From: DATARH01 sp963778385 | GTDB lineage: Bacteria > Pseudomonadota > Alphaproteobacteria > ATCC43930 > CGMCC-115725 | Assembly (NCBI GenBank): GCA_963778385.1 | Contig: CAVZUA010000021.1 | Coordinates: 25,290 to 89,289, forward strand | Direction: 5' to 3' | Length of the DNA stretch: 64,000 nt | Shown here: piece after piece, positions 8,579 through 17,316 of the stretch | How positions within the stretch are numbered: the first letter of the stretch is position 1 | How the letters are laid out: every line of letters begins with the position of its first letter | Program-made: the position numbers and the translations under genes | The notes under the pieces: generated by a model | What the model was told of the DNA's origin: nothing | Seen by the model: only the letters and a program-made list of their open reading frames with translations | Databases searched by the model: none

Positions 8579-9294
8579 CAGCACCCCAGCTGCGTCGCCA
8601 GATCCTCGAAGCTTTCGGCGACGTAGGTGAAATCGTGCTCGGCCTTGAAGTCGCGGCTCTGCTTGGCGCCGTGCTCGTAGGGGCGGTTGACGTAGGCGGT
8701 CTTCATCCCGTGCTTCGCGGCGGCAACGAGGTCGTTGTTGTGCGCCGCCGTCATCATTACCGCGCCGGGCTCGCCCGAGCCGAGAAACTCGATCGCCGAC
8801 TGATACATCGCCGCATCGGGCTTGTAGGCCCGGACCAGATCGGAGCCGAGCACCGTGTCCCACGGCAGCGCGCAATGCTTCGCCATGTCGGTCAGCAGCC
8901 GCACCGTGCCGTTCGACAGCGTCGCGATGATGAATTTCTTTTTGATCCGAGTGAGGCCCGGCACCGAATCGGGCCACGGCTTCAGCCGATGCCACGTCAG
9001 GTTGAAGCAGATTTTGTCCTCTTCCGACAGCTTGCCGGCGATGCCGAACTTGTCGAGCAGCGCGTCGAGCGCCATCCGGTGCAGCGCGTCGAGATTGGTC
9101 CACGGCAGCTCGCCGGTGCGCACCTTGTTCATCGACGGCGCGTAGAGCCCGCGCCACTGATCGGCGAATTCCTGCCAGTCGACGCCGGAAATCCCGTTGC
9201 GCCGCCCCAACTCCTCGCCGTCGGCGCTGACCGCCCCGCGCCAATCGACGACCGTGCCGAACACGTCATGCACCAGGGCCTTGATCTCGCTCAT
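8578..9294 (-). CDS. Haloacid dehalogenase, type II
   Basis: A 238-residue L-2-haloacid dehalogenase-type HAD hydrolase. All four motifs are visible: nucleophile Asp in HDVFGTVVDW near residue 9, Ser in TLSNGT near 115, Lys in AYKPD near 145, and the acidic motif IV replaced by AAHNNDL near 172, as is usual for type II dehalogenases. Start ATG 9294 follows AAGGAGAG; six upstream in-frame codons were dropped. It may hydrolyse a C2-halogenated carboxylate, though many relatives act on other substrates. Confidence 0.88.
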   Translation of the reverse strand: MSEIKALVHDVFGTVVDWRGAVSADGEELGRRNGISGVDWQEFADQWRGLYAPSMNKVRTGELPWTNLDALHRMALDALLDKFGIAGKLSEEDKICFNLTWHRLKPWPDSVPGLTRIKKKFIIATLSNGTVRLLTDMAKHCALPWDTVLGSDLVRAYKPDAAMYQSAIEFLGSGEPGAVMMTAAHNNDLVAAAKHGMKTAYVNRPYEHGAKQSRDFKAEHDFTYVAESFEDLATQLGC

Positions 9295-9423
9295 TGGCGG
9301 CTCTCCTTGCACAAAATTGGCGCAGCATCGGGTGCCGCTGCCATGCTGTAAAGCATCCGCGCTCGCAAACGCGATCCGCGGCGTTTACTATCGCCAACTC
9401 AACCATCCACCAGCAGAACCGCC

Positions 9424-10650
9424 ATGCCCGAAGAATTCTATCGCATCAGGCGCCTCCCCCCGTACGTCTTCGCGGAAGTCAACGCGCTGAAGGCGACCGG
9501 GCGAGCCGCCGGGCATGACGTGATCGATCTCGGCATGGGCAATCCCGACGGCGCCACGCCGCCGCATATCGTCGCCAAGCTGATCGAGGCGGTGCAGAAC
9601 CCCAAGGCGCACGGCTATTCGGCGTCGAAGGGCATTCCCGGTCTGCGCCGCGCCTATGCCGCCTATTATGCCCGGCGCTTCAATGTCGAGCTCGACCCCG
9701 AGCGCGAGATCGTCGTCACCCTCGGCTCGAAGGAGGGCTTCGCCAACTTGGCGCAGGCGATCACCGCGCCGGGAGACACGGTGATCGTGCCGAACCCGAG
9801 CTACCCGATCCATTCCTTCGGCTTCATCATGGCCGGCGCCGCGGTGCGCCACGTGCCGATCGGCCCCGGCATCGACTTCCTCGACGAGCTGAAAAAGGCC
9901 GTCAAGCACTCGATCCCGGCGCCGCTGGCGATCGTGCTCAATTTCCCGGCCAACCCGACGGCGATGACGGTCGACCTCGATTTCTACGGCGAGATCGTCG
10001 ATTTCTGCCGCCACCACAACATCTGGATCCTCTCCGACCTCGCCTATGCCGAGATCTATTTCGACGACCAGCCGCCGCCTTCGATCTTCGAGGTGCCGGG
10101 GGCGAGGGACATCGCGGTCGAGTTCACCTCGCTCAGCAAGACCTATTCGATGGCCGGCTGGCGCATCGGCTTCGCGGTCGGCAACCAGCGGCTGATCGCG
10201 GCGCTGACCCGGGTGAAGTCCTATCTCGACTACGGCGCCTTCACCCCGATCCAGGTCGCCGCGACCGCCGCGCTCAACGGCCCGCAGGACTGCATCGGCG
10301 AAATCCGCGAGCGGTACAAGGCGCGGCGCGACGTGCTGGTCGACGGCCTGCGGCAGGCCGGCTGGGACATCCCGGCGCCGCCGGCGACGATGTTCGCCTG
10401 GGCCCCGGTGCCCGAGGAATTCAAGAGCCTCGGCAGCCTCGCCTTCTCCAAGCTGCTCTTGGAGCGTGCCAATGTCGCGGTCTCGCCGGGTGTCGGCTTC
10501 GGCGAGCACGGCGAAGGCTTTGTCCGCATCGCCCTCGTCGAAAACCGCCAGCGGCTGCGCCAGGCGACCCGCAACATCAAGGCCTTCCTCGCCGGCCGCA
10601 ACGACACCGCCGACCTCCGCCGCGCCCAGAGGATGCAGGCCGCGAAGTAA
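9424..10650 (+). CDS. Class I/II PLP-dependent aminotransferase (AlaC-like)
   Basis: A 408-residue fold-type I aminotransferase. Residues seen: DLGMGNPDGATPPHI near 37, YSASKGIPGLRRAYAAYY near 70, NPSYPIH near 128, NFPANPT near 177 (Asn binding PLP), SDLAYAEIYFD near 208, and SLSKTYSMAGWRIGF near 240 carrying the Schiff-base Lys. The order and spacing match the alanine/valine aminotransferase AlaC group, which makes alanine from pyruvate and glutamate; some close relatives have other substrates. It stands alone on its strand. Confidence 0.88.
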   Translation: MPEEFYRIRRLPPYVFAEVNALKATGRAAGHDVIDLGMGNPDGATPPHIVAKLIEAVQNPKAHGYSASKGIPGLRRAYAAYYARRFNVELDPEREIVVTLGSKEGFANLAQAITAPGDTVIVPNPSYPIHSFGFIMAGAAVRHVPIGPGIDFLDELKKAVKHSIPAPLAIVLNFPANPTAMTVDLDFYGEIVDFCRHHNIWILSDLAYAEIYFDDQPPPSIFEVPGARDIAVEFTSLSKTYSMAGWRIGFAVGNQRLIAALTRVKSYLDYGAFTPIQVAATAALNGPQDCIGEIRERYKARRDVLVDGLRQAGWDIPAPPATMFAWAPVPEEFKSLGSLAFSKLLLERANVAVSPGVGFGEHGEGFVRIALVENRQRLRQATRNIKAFLAGRNDTADLRRAQRMQAAK

Positions 10651-10652
10651 CG

Positions 10653-11030
10653 TTAGCTGCCGAGTAGTGGGATGCACAAACGGTTCGCACCATCGCGCAG
10701 ATCGTTGTCGAGAGAAGCGAGCGGCAGGGACCGCCGGTGTGCCAGTTCAAGATACGCTGCATCATAAAGCGTCAGTCGGAAGCGATCGGCCAGCTGGAGT
10801 GTCGTGTGCCATGCTTGTTGATCCGTATCGGTATCGATCGAAATCGGTGCGGACGCTAAATCTGCAAGAGAGGCCGACCGAAGCGTCGCGGCGATCCGGC
10901 CACGGCGAACCGCTAGCGTTAGCCCGTTGGCGACTTCCAGCCGCCACAAGGAGGGCACCCAGGCCCTTTGACTGACGACCGCGTTAAACACGTCCTCAAT
11001 CGCGTCGGTGACCTCGTGCGTCGCGTTCAA
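10653..11030 (-). pseudogene. VapC-type PIN-domain toxin, N-terminus missing
   Basis: The frame encodes AWVPSLWRLEVANGLTLAVRRGRI, then LTLYDAAYLELAHRRSLPLASLDNDL and a C-terminal CIPLLGS, typical of the C-terminal four-fifths of a VapC RNase. The first acidic motif (VDAS... in intact relatives) is absent: upstream of the possible TTG at 11030 there is only GGC GCG CGT after an in-frame TAA. No VapB antitoxin is present where it should be, because the integrase fragment at 11040-11897 occupies that position. Probably inactive. A rearrangement boundary lies at about 11030. Confidence 0.7.
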
Positions 11031-11039
11031 ACGCGCGCC

Positions 11040-11897
11040 TTATGAATCAATGACTTGCAATACACTCGCCTGGGTGTGTCCTGACGCTCCAACCGGCAGC
11101 GATCGGTCGCCACGAGACGACAAGTTCAAACGAGAAGTCCGGGTCGATTGGCCACGCTCGGAAACCCTAGTCAACACTTTTCCGTGCCGTTTGCAAGTCA
11201 ACGGTTTTCCGTGCAGCCCCCCCACGAGCTTCTCGATGTACGTGCCCAAGTCACGGAGCGCAGCGCGGCGCTGATCCATGAACTCGTGTTTGACGTAAAT
11301 CCGCGTGCAGGCATTGACGGTTCGGCCGATACCCGTCCTGCCGCCCGCGTGGTGCATGACCCGATCAACAAACTCGACCGGATGTCCGAGCCGGCACATC
11401 ACGGTCGCCGCCGTGCGGCGCAAATCGTGATACGTCAGATACTCGACATTGGCGTCATCGAGATCGCCACCAGTCGCCGCGACCTCGGCGCGGCAAATCT
11501 CCCGCATACGACGATTGAGACGCTGATTGGCCTCATAGAAGCTCGCCGAGCCCGGCGGCTTCACACCATCGCGGCCGAAGACCGCCACCCGACCGGGGAG
11601 ACGAGGTACCTCGTTCAACACGTCCATCGCGAGATCGGAGAGCGGTACCAAATGACCGCGCCGGCTCTTGGTGGAGCGGATCGGGATGGTCAGCATGCGG
11701 CCGGCGCGGTCGATCTGATGCTTCGCCATGTTGGCGATCTCGCCGCGCCGCTGACCCGTCAACAGGAGCAACCGCGCAATCGTCCCATACGGGTATCCCA
11801 TGTCGGCGCTCGCCTGCCAAAACCACCGAATTTCATTGTCCGAGAGGAAGCGTTCTCGGTCGTAGCGCGGGAACGGCTGCCGGCTTCGTTCAGACAT
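11040..11897 (-). pseudogene. Tyrosine-type integrase, C-terminal catalytic part only
   Basis: The 285-residue frame holds a tyrosine-recombinase catalytic domain: FLSDNEIRWFWQA at the start, LLLTGQRRGEIANM with the first catalytic Arg near residue 50, HDLRRTAATVM near 165 (His-x-x-Arg), HHAGG near 188, and a YVKHEF segment as the likely Tyr. The DNA-binding N-terminal 100 or more residues expected for this type are missing; instead the ATG at 11897 lies inside the remains of a HAD gene in another frame. Probably not functional as an integrase. Confidence 0.75.
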
Positions 11898-11983
11898 TCG
11901 GCCATGACGCCATTGGCTATGATCTCGCTGTCAACGAGAACGCCGTCGCAGTCGAAGATTAGGAGATCGGGCGGGTCAATCAT
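11879..11983 (-). pseudogene. HAD-family phosphatase, N-terminal remnant
   Basis: From ATG 11983 the frame reads LLIFDCDGVLVDSEIIAN, the motif I of a subfamily IA phosphatase (beta-phosphoglucomutase or phosphoglycolate phosphatase type), and then AECLNEAG. After about 35 residues the family similarity stops and the DNA becomes integrase in another frame. The remainder of the HAD gene is missing, so a deletion or insertion joined the two genes at about 11880. Confidence 0.75.
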
Positions 11984-12144
11984 CGGCGTGGACGATCCTT
12001 CTTAAAAGCCTCCTGAACACTCGTGAAGCGTAGTTTGCGGCTCCGAGGTTTCCGTTCATCCAGACGCGCTTGCATATCGAGCCATAGGCGGGTTGCCGGA
12101 CTTTTGCCGGCGCGCCCGCTGATGCCGTGTTTGCGCGATCCCAT
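11980..12144 (-). CDS. Small basic hypothetical protein
   Basis: A 54-residue, Arg/Lys-rich frame (MGSRKHGISGRAGK at the start, LDMQARLDERKPRSRKLRF, FKKDRPRR at the end) stops with TGA overlapping the HAD start (ATGA), which favours a real translationally coupled gene. ATG 12144 is preceded by AAAAGGGTCGGGGCGGC; an ATG at 12165 is also possible. No family is recognised. Confidence 0.4.
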   Translation of the reverse strand: MGSRKHGISGRAGKSPATRLWLDMQARLDERKPRSRKLRFTSVQEAFKKDRPRR

Positions 12145-12215
12145 GCCGCCCCGACCCTTTTGCATCTCCCGCCTGCCGCATGACGAACTGCGCAGCGTAG
12201 GAGGGCAGACGCGGG

Positions 12216-12751
12216 TCAGGCCAGAAAAGCGTGTACCGGTTGATCGGTCTTGAGCGCCATCAGCCAGTCGCCACCGCACTCGGTCAACTTGACGAAGCCT
12301 AACCGCTCGTACAGAGACACCGCCTTGCTCGCGAACAGCAAAATCGTAAGGGCGCGCTCATCCCGGAGTTCTTCAAGGATACGCGACACCAGAAAGGTGC
12401 CGAGACCCCGTCCCTGATGGCGGCGGTCTACGTTGATCCAACTGATCTCGAAGACCCGTATTGCATCCACGAGGTCGTGTAGCAGCCGAACCCGCAGACC
12501 TCGTCGGCTTGCTTGAGCACCAAGAACCTCGGCGGGAGAGAGCTATTCGAGAACATCTCCGAGAGTTCGCGATCGAGGTTGATCGCCATCGTCCGGTCGT
12601 AGTTTTCCGAAACGATCCGGAGACAGTCGGCGCGGTACTCTTCTCGGAATAGCTCTACGGTGGACGGCGTCCAGCTAGCTCGGCGCGGCGGTGGAATACA
12701 CCCATCCTGGAGGCCCGGTATGCCGAACCTGATAAGGTTGTCGATGGTCAT
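12216..12751 (-). pseudogene. GNAT N-acetyltransferase, frameshifted
   Basis: Two overlapping frames together give one acetyltransferase. The upstream frame (start near 12751) supplies EYRADCLRIVSENYDRTM and LPPRFLVLKQADEVCGFGCY; the downstream frame (from about 12470) supplies FEISWINVDRRHQGRGLGTFLVSRILEEL, which contains the acetyl-CoA binding motif RRHQGRGLG, and then SLYERLGFVKL. The shift falls in the overlap 12428-12470. It is part of the run of broken genes at 10.65-12.75 kb. Confidence 0.7.
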
Positions 12752-12928
12752 GTCCGTATCTACCGGGCTCGTCGCGAGCGACCACGACTTTCCGCCGGCC
12801 AGGAGACGACATCATGCAGTCTCAACGCTTTTCCGTATTGCACGACGCGATCCGGCGCGGGACACTTCGCGGGACACATACGTCCCAATGGGGTCGCGGA
12901 ATCGCGCAGAATCCTTGGATTTCGGAAA
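12752..12928. other. Non-coding stretch
   Basis: This part of the 369-bp gap before the MFS gene shows no convincing gene, RNA or promoter. The rest of the gap (12929-13013) is a repeat. Confidence 0.5.
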
Positions 12929-13013
12929 CGCCTTGGCCGGACTTGATCCGTGGGCATCCATGAATAGGTTGAGGCTGTCCGTGGACCCCCGGGTCAAAGC
13001 CCGGGGGAGGCGA
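12929..13013. repeat. Intergenic palindromic repeat, family E
   Basis: Starts CGCCTTGGCCGGACTTGATC and ends CCCGGGTCAAAGCCCGGGGG followed by AGGCG. It is the same element as 49830-49910 in the same order (GGCCGG(G)CTTGA arm, short AT-richer middle GAATA, then GTGGACCCCCGGGTCAA arm), about 80-85 bp. Confidence 0.75.
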
Positions 13014-13120
13014 GCAAATTGAAGCCGTGGCGAGAGTTGAACGGCAGGGGTAGAGTGCTTTCCATTCAATAACCGGCCCGCCGCATGCGGACGAGGCCGC
13101 GAGATGAACGGGAGGCACTA

Positions 13121-14461
13121 ATGACCGACAGCGCGATTGTCGTATCGTCGCCGTGGTACCGCTCGCTCAACGCCGCGCAGTGGAAGGTGCTGCTGGCCTC
13201 GAACCTCGGTTGGCTGTTCGACGGCTTCGAAATTTTCGCGCTGTTCGTGACCGTCGGGTTTGCGCTGCATCAGCTGCTCGACCCGTCGCAATACGCGGCG
13301 ATCCCGAAATACGCCGGCTACATCCTGGCGACGACGGTTCTCGGCTGGGCGACCGGCGGGGTGATCGGCGGCATCGTCGCCGATTATATCGGGCGCAAGC
13401 GCACGATGATGCTGGCGATCCTCGTCTACTCGGTAACCACGGGCCTCAGCGCCTGCGCCTGGGATTGGCAATCGTTCGCGGTGCTGCGCTTCCTGGTCGG
13501 CGTCGGGATCGGCTCGGAATGGGCGACCGGCGCCTCGATCGTCTCCGAGTTGTGGCCGGATCATTCGCGCGGCAAGGGCGGTGGGCTGCTGCAATGCGGC
13601 GCCGGGCTCGGCGGCATCCTGGCATCCGGCCTCTGGCTGCTGATCGGCAGCAGCGGGCCGAACGCCTGGCGTTGGATGTACCTGATCGGCGTGCTGCCGG
13701 CGCTGCTGTGTTTGTGGATTCGCCGCAATATCCCCAAATCGCCGCGCTGGGAGCGGACGAACGAGCGCCGCAGCGAAGCCCGCAACCGGCGCAGCCGCGG
13801 TGAGACGCTGGCGGGTGAACACGCCGCCCTCGCCCGTTTCACCGTCGTCGACCTGTTCGCCGACCGCTCGTTGCGGCGGCCGCTGATCGCGTCGTTTCTG
13901 ATGATGCTGTCGGTGACCTTCGCGTTCTGGGGCGTCGCCACCTTTATCCCGACTTATGTCGGCAGCGTGGCGACCAAGGCCGGTCTCACCGCTCCCGTGC
14001 TGGCGGGATACGCCTCGCTGATCACCAATCTCTTCGGGACGGCCGGGTTTATCGCACTGGGCTTCCTTGCCGACGCGATCGGGCGCAAACCGACGGTCAT
14101 GCTGTGGTACGCCGCCTGCCTGCTGCTCACGCCGGTGGTGTATCTGTGGGCGCAGGACATCACCGTGCTGATGGTCTGCGTCGGCATCTTCGGTTTTTTC
14201 ACGCTGGGGATTTGGGCCTGGGCGCCGATCTGGCTGCCGGAGCTGTTTCCGACGCGGATGCGCGGCACGGCGATCGCCTTTACCTTCAACGCACCGCGTT
14301 TTGTCTCCTGCGTCGGGCCGCTGATCGCCGGGACGCTGATCGTCGGCCTTGGCGGCTATGGTCCGGCGGCGACGCTCGTCGGGCTGTTCTTCATTCTCGG
14401 CGTCGTCGCGGCGCCGTTTTTGCCGGAGACCAACGGCAAGCCGTTGCCGGATACGATGTGA
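13121..14461 (+). CDS. MFS transporter
   Basis: A 446-residue inner-membrane carrier with about 12 hydrophobic segments. ATG 13121 is chosen over an upstream ATG because GGAGG lies five bases before it. Seen: LASNLGWLFDGFEIFALFVTV in TM1, the loop motif GGIVADYIGRKRTMM near residue 85, RFLVGVGIGSEWATGASIVSELWP near 125, and the second-half repeat GFLADAIGRKPTVM near 310, then LPELFPTRMRGTA. This matches the aromatic-acid/sugar-like H+ symporter group. The substrate is unknown; the neighbours are catabolic. Confidence 0.85.
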   Translation: MTDSAIVVSSPWYRSLNAAQWKVLLASNLGWLFDGFEIFALFVTVGFALHQLLDPSQYAAIPKYAGYILATTVLGWATGGVIGGIVADYIGRKRTMMLAILVYSVTTGLSACAWDWQSFAVLRFLVGVGIGSEWATGASIVSELWPDHSRGKGGGLLQCGAGLGGILASGLWLLIGSSGPNAWRWMYLIGVLPALLCLWIRRNIPKSPRWERTNERRSEARNRRSRGETLAGEHAALARFTVVDLFADRSLRRPLIASFLMMLSVTFAFWGVATFIPTYVGSVATKAGLTAPVLAGYASLITNLFGTAGFIALGFLADAIGRKPTVMLWYAACLLLTPVVYLWAQDITVLMVCVGIFGFFTLGIWAWAPIWLPELFPTRMRGTAIAFTFNAPRFVSCVGPLIAGTLIVGLGGYGPAATLVGLFFILGVVAAPFLPETNGKPLPDTM

Positions 14462-14488
14462 TTTACAGTTTAGGCCGAAGCGCCGGTG

Positions 14489-14566
14489 CCGGCCCCCACC
14501 CACTTGCAGCTGGCGCTGCAAGTCTCCTCCCCCGTGGACACGGGGGAGGGTTGGGGAGGGGGCCGG
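14489..14566. mobile_element. 78-bp MITE-like element, copy 1
   Basis: Begins CCGGCCCCCACCCACTTGCA and ends with GGGGGCCGG, so the termini are inverted repeats. Internal parts are a TGCAGCTGGCGCTGCA palindrome and a CCCCCGTGGACACGGGGG hairpin. The complement of this element, at the same 78-bp length with a few substitutions, lies at 27839-27916. It lies between convergent genes. Confidence 0.75.
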
Positions 14567-14599
14567 CAGCAACGCCGTGATTCCATAATCTGACGCGAT

Positions 14600-15727
14600 C
14601 TACCGGCTCAGCCGGAGCGCCATCTGCGCCGCGGCGGTGGCGATGCAGGTGACGGCACGGACATCGACCGCGTGCGGCCAGCGGTCCTGCGGCAGGTGGA
14701 AGAGCGGGTTGGTGCCGACCAGGGTCAGATAGCGGCCGCCGGCTTTGTGGATGTCGCGGGTCTCGCCGCTCGGCGGCTGGGTCGGCCAGGGGATGTCGTC
14801 GGGCGGCTGGCCGGTCTCGGCCAGCGCGGCCAGGCCGAGGCTGCGCAGGTCATCCTGGTTCGAGACGAGCGACAGCCAGCCGCCCGCCGCGCCGAGATTG
14901 GCGCCGTAATGCAGCCAGGTCGCGCCGCCGGGATGGTCCCAGCCCGGCCGCCGCGCGACAAAATCGTCGAGCCCGAGATGGCCGAGCTCGTGGCCGGTAT
15001 TGGCGGTTAGGACTACATCGCGGCCGGGCGGGTCGGCGAGCAGCGCGCGCAGGCTTTCCAGCCAGCAGACGAGGCCGCCGCCGCGTTCGGCGGTCGACTG
15101 CCACCACGAGCTGCGCGGGGTCATCACCACGAGCGGCGGCTTGCCGGGGTCGGCGGCTTTGAGGGCGACGACGATATTGACGCCGTGCGCCGGGGTGCAA
15201 CGGCTGTGCGAGACGAGGCGGGCCGGCGCGCCGTCACGGGCCGCGGCCAAGACGATGTCGTGCGCCTCACTCGATACATGGATCGCCGGCGCGCCGTACG
15301 AGCGAGGGAAATCCTCGGCGTTGATGAGGCCCAGCCCCGGCGCGTCGCCTTGGCAGACGACGACCAGCCCGCGATGCTTGCCCTCACGGCGCAGATGCTG
15401 GAACGCGCCGCTGTAGACGGCGCGCGGCGGCAACTCGACGACGGCGATCTCCGGACCGAGCGCGCCGGTGATGCCGGCGGCGTCGGTCGGCGGCGCATCG
15501 AAGACCGGTACGCCGTCGATGCGCCGCCCCGCGATTTCCAGGCAGGCGGCCACCGGGTCGAGACGGTCGAAGGCGAATTCCTCGATCGCGGTCTCGGCGC
15601 CGAGCGCGCGGGCTTTGGCCGCGAGCCATTCAGCGCCCGCCGCGTCACCTGCCGTGCCGGTGCGGTGGATGCCTTGGCTGTCCCAGACTTGCAGCCAGCC
15701 TGACGCCCGTCTTTCGGCTTCGGTCAT
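14600..15727 (-). CDS. M28-peptidase-like protein with altered metal site
   Basis: A 375-residue protein with the layout of an M28 aminopeptidase-like domain: an N-terminal GTAGDAAGAEWLAAKARALGAE helix, a middle PA-like insert (GLVVVCQGD, YGAPAIHVSS), then VNIVVALKAADPGKPPLVVMTP and SLRALLADPPGRDVVLTANTGHELGHLG near 220-252. In active M28 enzymes the strand after 'PLVV' carries HxD and the later strand carries EE; here they read TPRSSWW and GHELGH. HELGH also spells an HExxH zinc motif. It could be a non-peptidase relative or use an altered site. No signal peptide is visible. Confidence 0.55.
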   Translation of the reverse strand: MTEAERRASGWLQVWDSQGIHRTGTAGDAAGAEWLAAKARALGAETAIEEFAFDRLDPVAACLEIAGRRIDGVPVFDAPPTDAAGITGALGPEIAVVELPPRAVYSGAFQHLRREGKHRGLVVVCQGDAPGLGLINAEDFPRSYGAPAIHVSSEAHDIVLAAARDGAPARLVSHSRCTPAHGVNIVVALKAADPGKPPLVVMTPRSSWWQSTAERGGGLVCWLESLRALLADPPGRDVVLTANTGHELGHLGLDDFVARRPGWDHPGGATWLHYGANLGAAGGWLSLVSNQDDLRSLGLAALAETGQPPDDIPWPTQPPSGETRDIHKAGGRYLTLVGTNPLFHLPQDRWPHAVDVRAVTCIATAAAQMALRLSR

Positions 15728-15779
15728 GTTCGGTTTCGCGCCATTGTCCTAAGAGCCTGACTCAAAACGTAACCAAGGG

Positions 15780-15952
15780 GATCGAGTTTTTCTCGTCACC
15801 CCCGCGAAGAGGCGGAGGCCAGGGCTAGAGCATGATCGGATTAGATCGAACCGCATGTGCCGGGCCGGCAACAGCGTCTGCAATTCCACTTAGCCCGACA
15901 CGGTTCTGGCGACTGAACGCTTGCCCTGGATTCCCGCTTTCGCGGGAATGAC
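15780..15952. repeat. Intergenic repeat region
   Basis: The 294-bp divergent gap holds a CGTCACCCCCGCGAAGAGGC arm and a GGATTCCCGCTTTCGCGGGA hairpin arm near 15925, of the common 'non-contaminated' intergenic palindrome type related to family B. Between them is a stretch (AGAGCATGATCGGATTAGAT) without gene content. The two divergent promoters must lie here but no clear boxes were seen. Confidence 0.45.
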
Positions 15953-16021
15953 GACACTGAAATTTAGATCGGCCCCCGCAGCCCATCCGGGGCAGTATAG
16001 GCCGCAACGGGAGAGAAGCGC

Positions 16022-17227
16022 ATGAAGCCCTACTACGGCTGGGTCGTGGTCGGCGCCGGCATCGTCATCACCTGCATCGGGTTTGGCACGGCGCTGTCGC
16101 TCGGCGTCTTCCTGCAGCCGATGTCGGTGGCGACCGGCTGGTCGCGCTCCGCCATCTCCAGCGCGGCGATGATCGACTTTTTGTGCATGGGGCTGGCCTC
16201 GCTATTCTGGGGCGCGCTGTCCGACAAGATCGGCACCCGGCTGGTGGTGATTTCCGGCGGCGCGCTGCTCGGACTCGGCCTGGTCGCCGCCAGCCGGGTG
16301 AATTCGGTCGGGCAGTTCCTGCTCGCCTTTGCCTTTATCGGGATGGCGGCGGGCAGCTTCTATGCGCCGCTGACCGCGATGGCGACGCGCTGGTTTGTCG
16401 AGCACCGCAGCCTGGCGGTGGCCCTGGTATCGGCCGGCATCGGTCTCGGCTCGACGACGATCGCGCCGCTCGCCCGCTGGCTGATCAGCGCTTATGACTG
16501 GCGCACCGCGCTGTTGGTGCTGGGCGTTATCGCCTGGGTGCTGATTATAGGCGCCGGCTTGCTGCTGCGGCGTCCGCCGTCGTTTCCACTCGCCGGGGCC
16601 ACCGCCGTCAAGCGTGAATTCACCGCCGCGCAGGCATTCCGCACGCCGCAATTCGCCGCGATCGCGCTGACCCATATGGCCTGCTGCATCGCGCATTCCG
16701 GGCCGATCTTCCACATGGTGACCGAGGCGATCGAGTGCGGTGTCGCGCCGATGGCGGCGGCGACGGTGATCGGTGTCGCCGGGCTGTCCTCCGTCGGGGG
16801 ACGCGTGCTGTGCGGGCTTTTTGCCGACCGGTTCGGCGCCAAGGAGGTACTGATCGCCGGGCTCGTGGTCCAGGCCGTCGCGATAAGCCTTTACCTAGTG
16901 GTGCGCGATCTCGGCGCGTTCTATGCGCTCAGCGTCATGTTCGGCATGGCCTATGGCGGGATCATGCCGCTCTACGCGACGCTGGTGCGCGAGTATTTCG
17001 GCGCGGCGATCATGGGCACCGTGTTCGGCGCGGTGGCGATGTTGTCGACCGTCGGCATGGCCGTCGGACCGTGGGCCGGCGGCTGGATCTACGACAATCT
17101 CGGCGGCTATTTCTGGCTTTACATCGCCTCATGCGCGATCGGGCTCGGCGGTGTCGCAATTGCGCTGACGTTCCGCCCGCCGGCCGCCGCACCGTTATTT
17201 CGGCCAAGCCTTGCGTCTGCGAAATAA
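16022..17227 (+). CDS. MFS transporter, oxalate/formate antiporter (OFA) type
   Basis: A 401-residue carrier with 12 predicted membrane segments. MKPYYGWVVVGAGIVITCIGFGTALSLGVFL is typical of the OFA/monocarboxylate porter group; motif A is seen as GALSDKIGTRLVV near residue 62, and VGGRVLCGLFADRFGAKEVL near 260. Start ATG 16022 follows CGGGAGAGAAG. The amidohydrolase at 17317 starts 90 bp downstream on the same strand, so the carrier may import that enzyme's carboxylate substrate. Confidence 0.82.
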   Translation: MKPYYGWVVVGAGIVITCIGFGTALSLGVFLQPMSVATGWSRSAISSAAMIDFLCMGLASLFWGALSDKIGTRLVVISGGALLGLGLVAASRVNSVGQFLLAFAFIGMAAGSFYAPLTAMATRWFVEHRSLAVALVSAGIGLGSTTIAPLARWLISAYDWRTALLVLGVIAWVLIIGAGLLLRRPPSFPLAGATAVKREFTAAQAFRTPQFAAIALTHMACCIAHSGPIFHMVTEAIECGVAPMAAATVIGVAGLSSVGGRVLCGLFADRFGAKEVLIAGLVVQAVAISLYLVVRDLGAFYALSVMFGMAYGGIMPLYATLVREYFGAAIMGTVFGAVAMLSTVGMAVGPWAGGWIYDNLGGYFWLYIASCAIGLGGVAIALTFRPPAAAPLFRPSLASAK

Positions 17228-17247
17228 GCGGCGCCTCCGCGCCGAAA

Positions 17248-17301
17248 GGTCGGGCGTATGCCCGACCGCACTTGCCCGACCGCATTTGCCCGACCGCATT
17301 T
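17248..17301. repeat. Hairpin plus three 14-bp tandem repeats upstream of an amidohydrolase
   Basis: GGTCGGGC-GTAT-GCCCGACC (17248-17267) is a perfect 8-bp stem. Its right arm begins a run of three 14-bp direct repeats, GCCCGACCGCACTT then GCCCGACCGCATTT twice (17260-17301), ending three bases before the GGAGAA ribosome-binding site of the next gene. It could be an attenuator or the trace of slippage. Confidence 0.8.
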
Positions 17302-17316
17302 GATGGAGAAAACCCG

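Noticed and set aside
13118..14572. 484-codon frame opposite the MFS gene
   Set aside because: Its composition (Gln, Arg, Asp rich) and exact overlap with membrane helices on the other strand mark it as antisense shadow.
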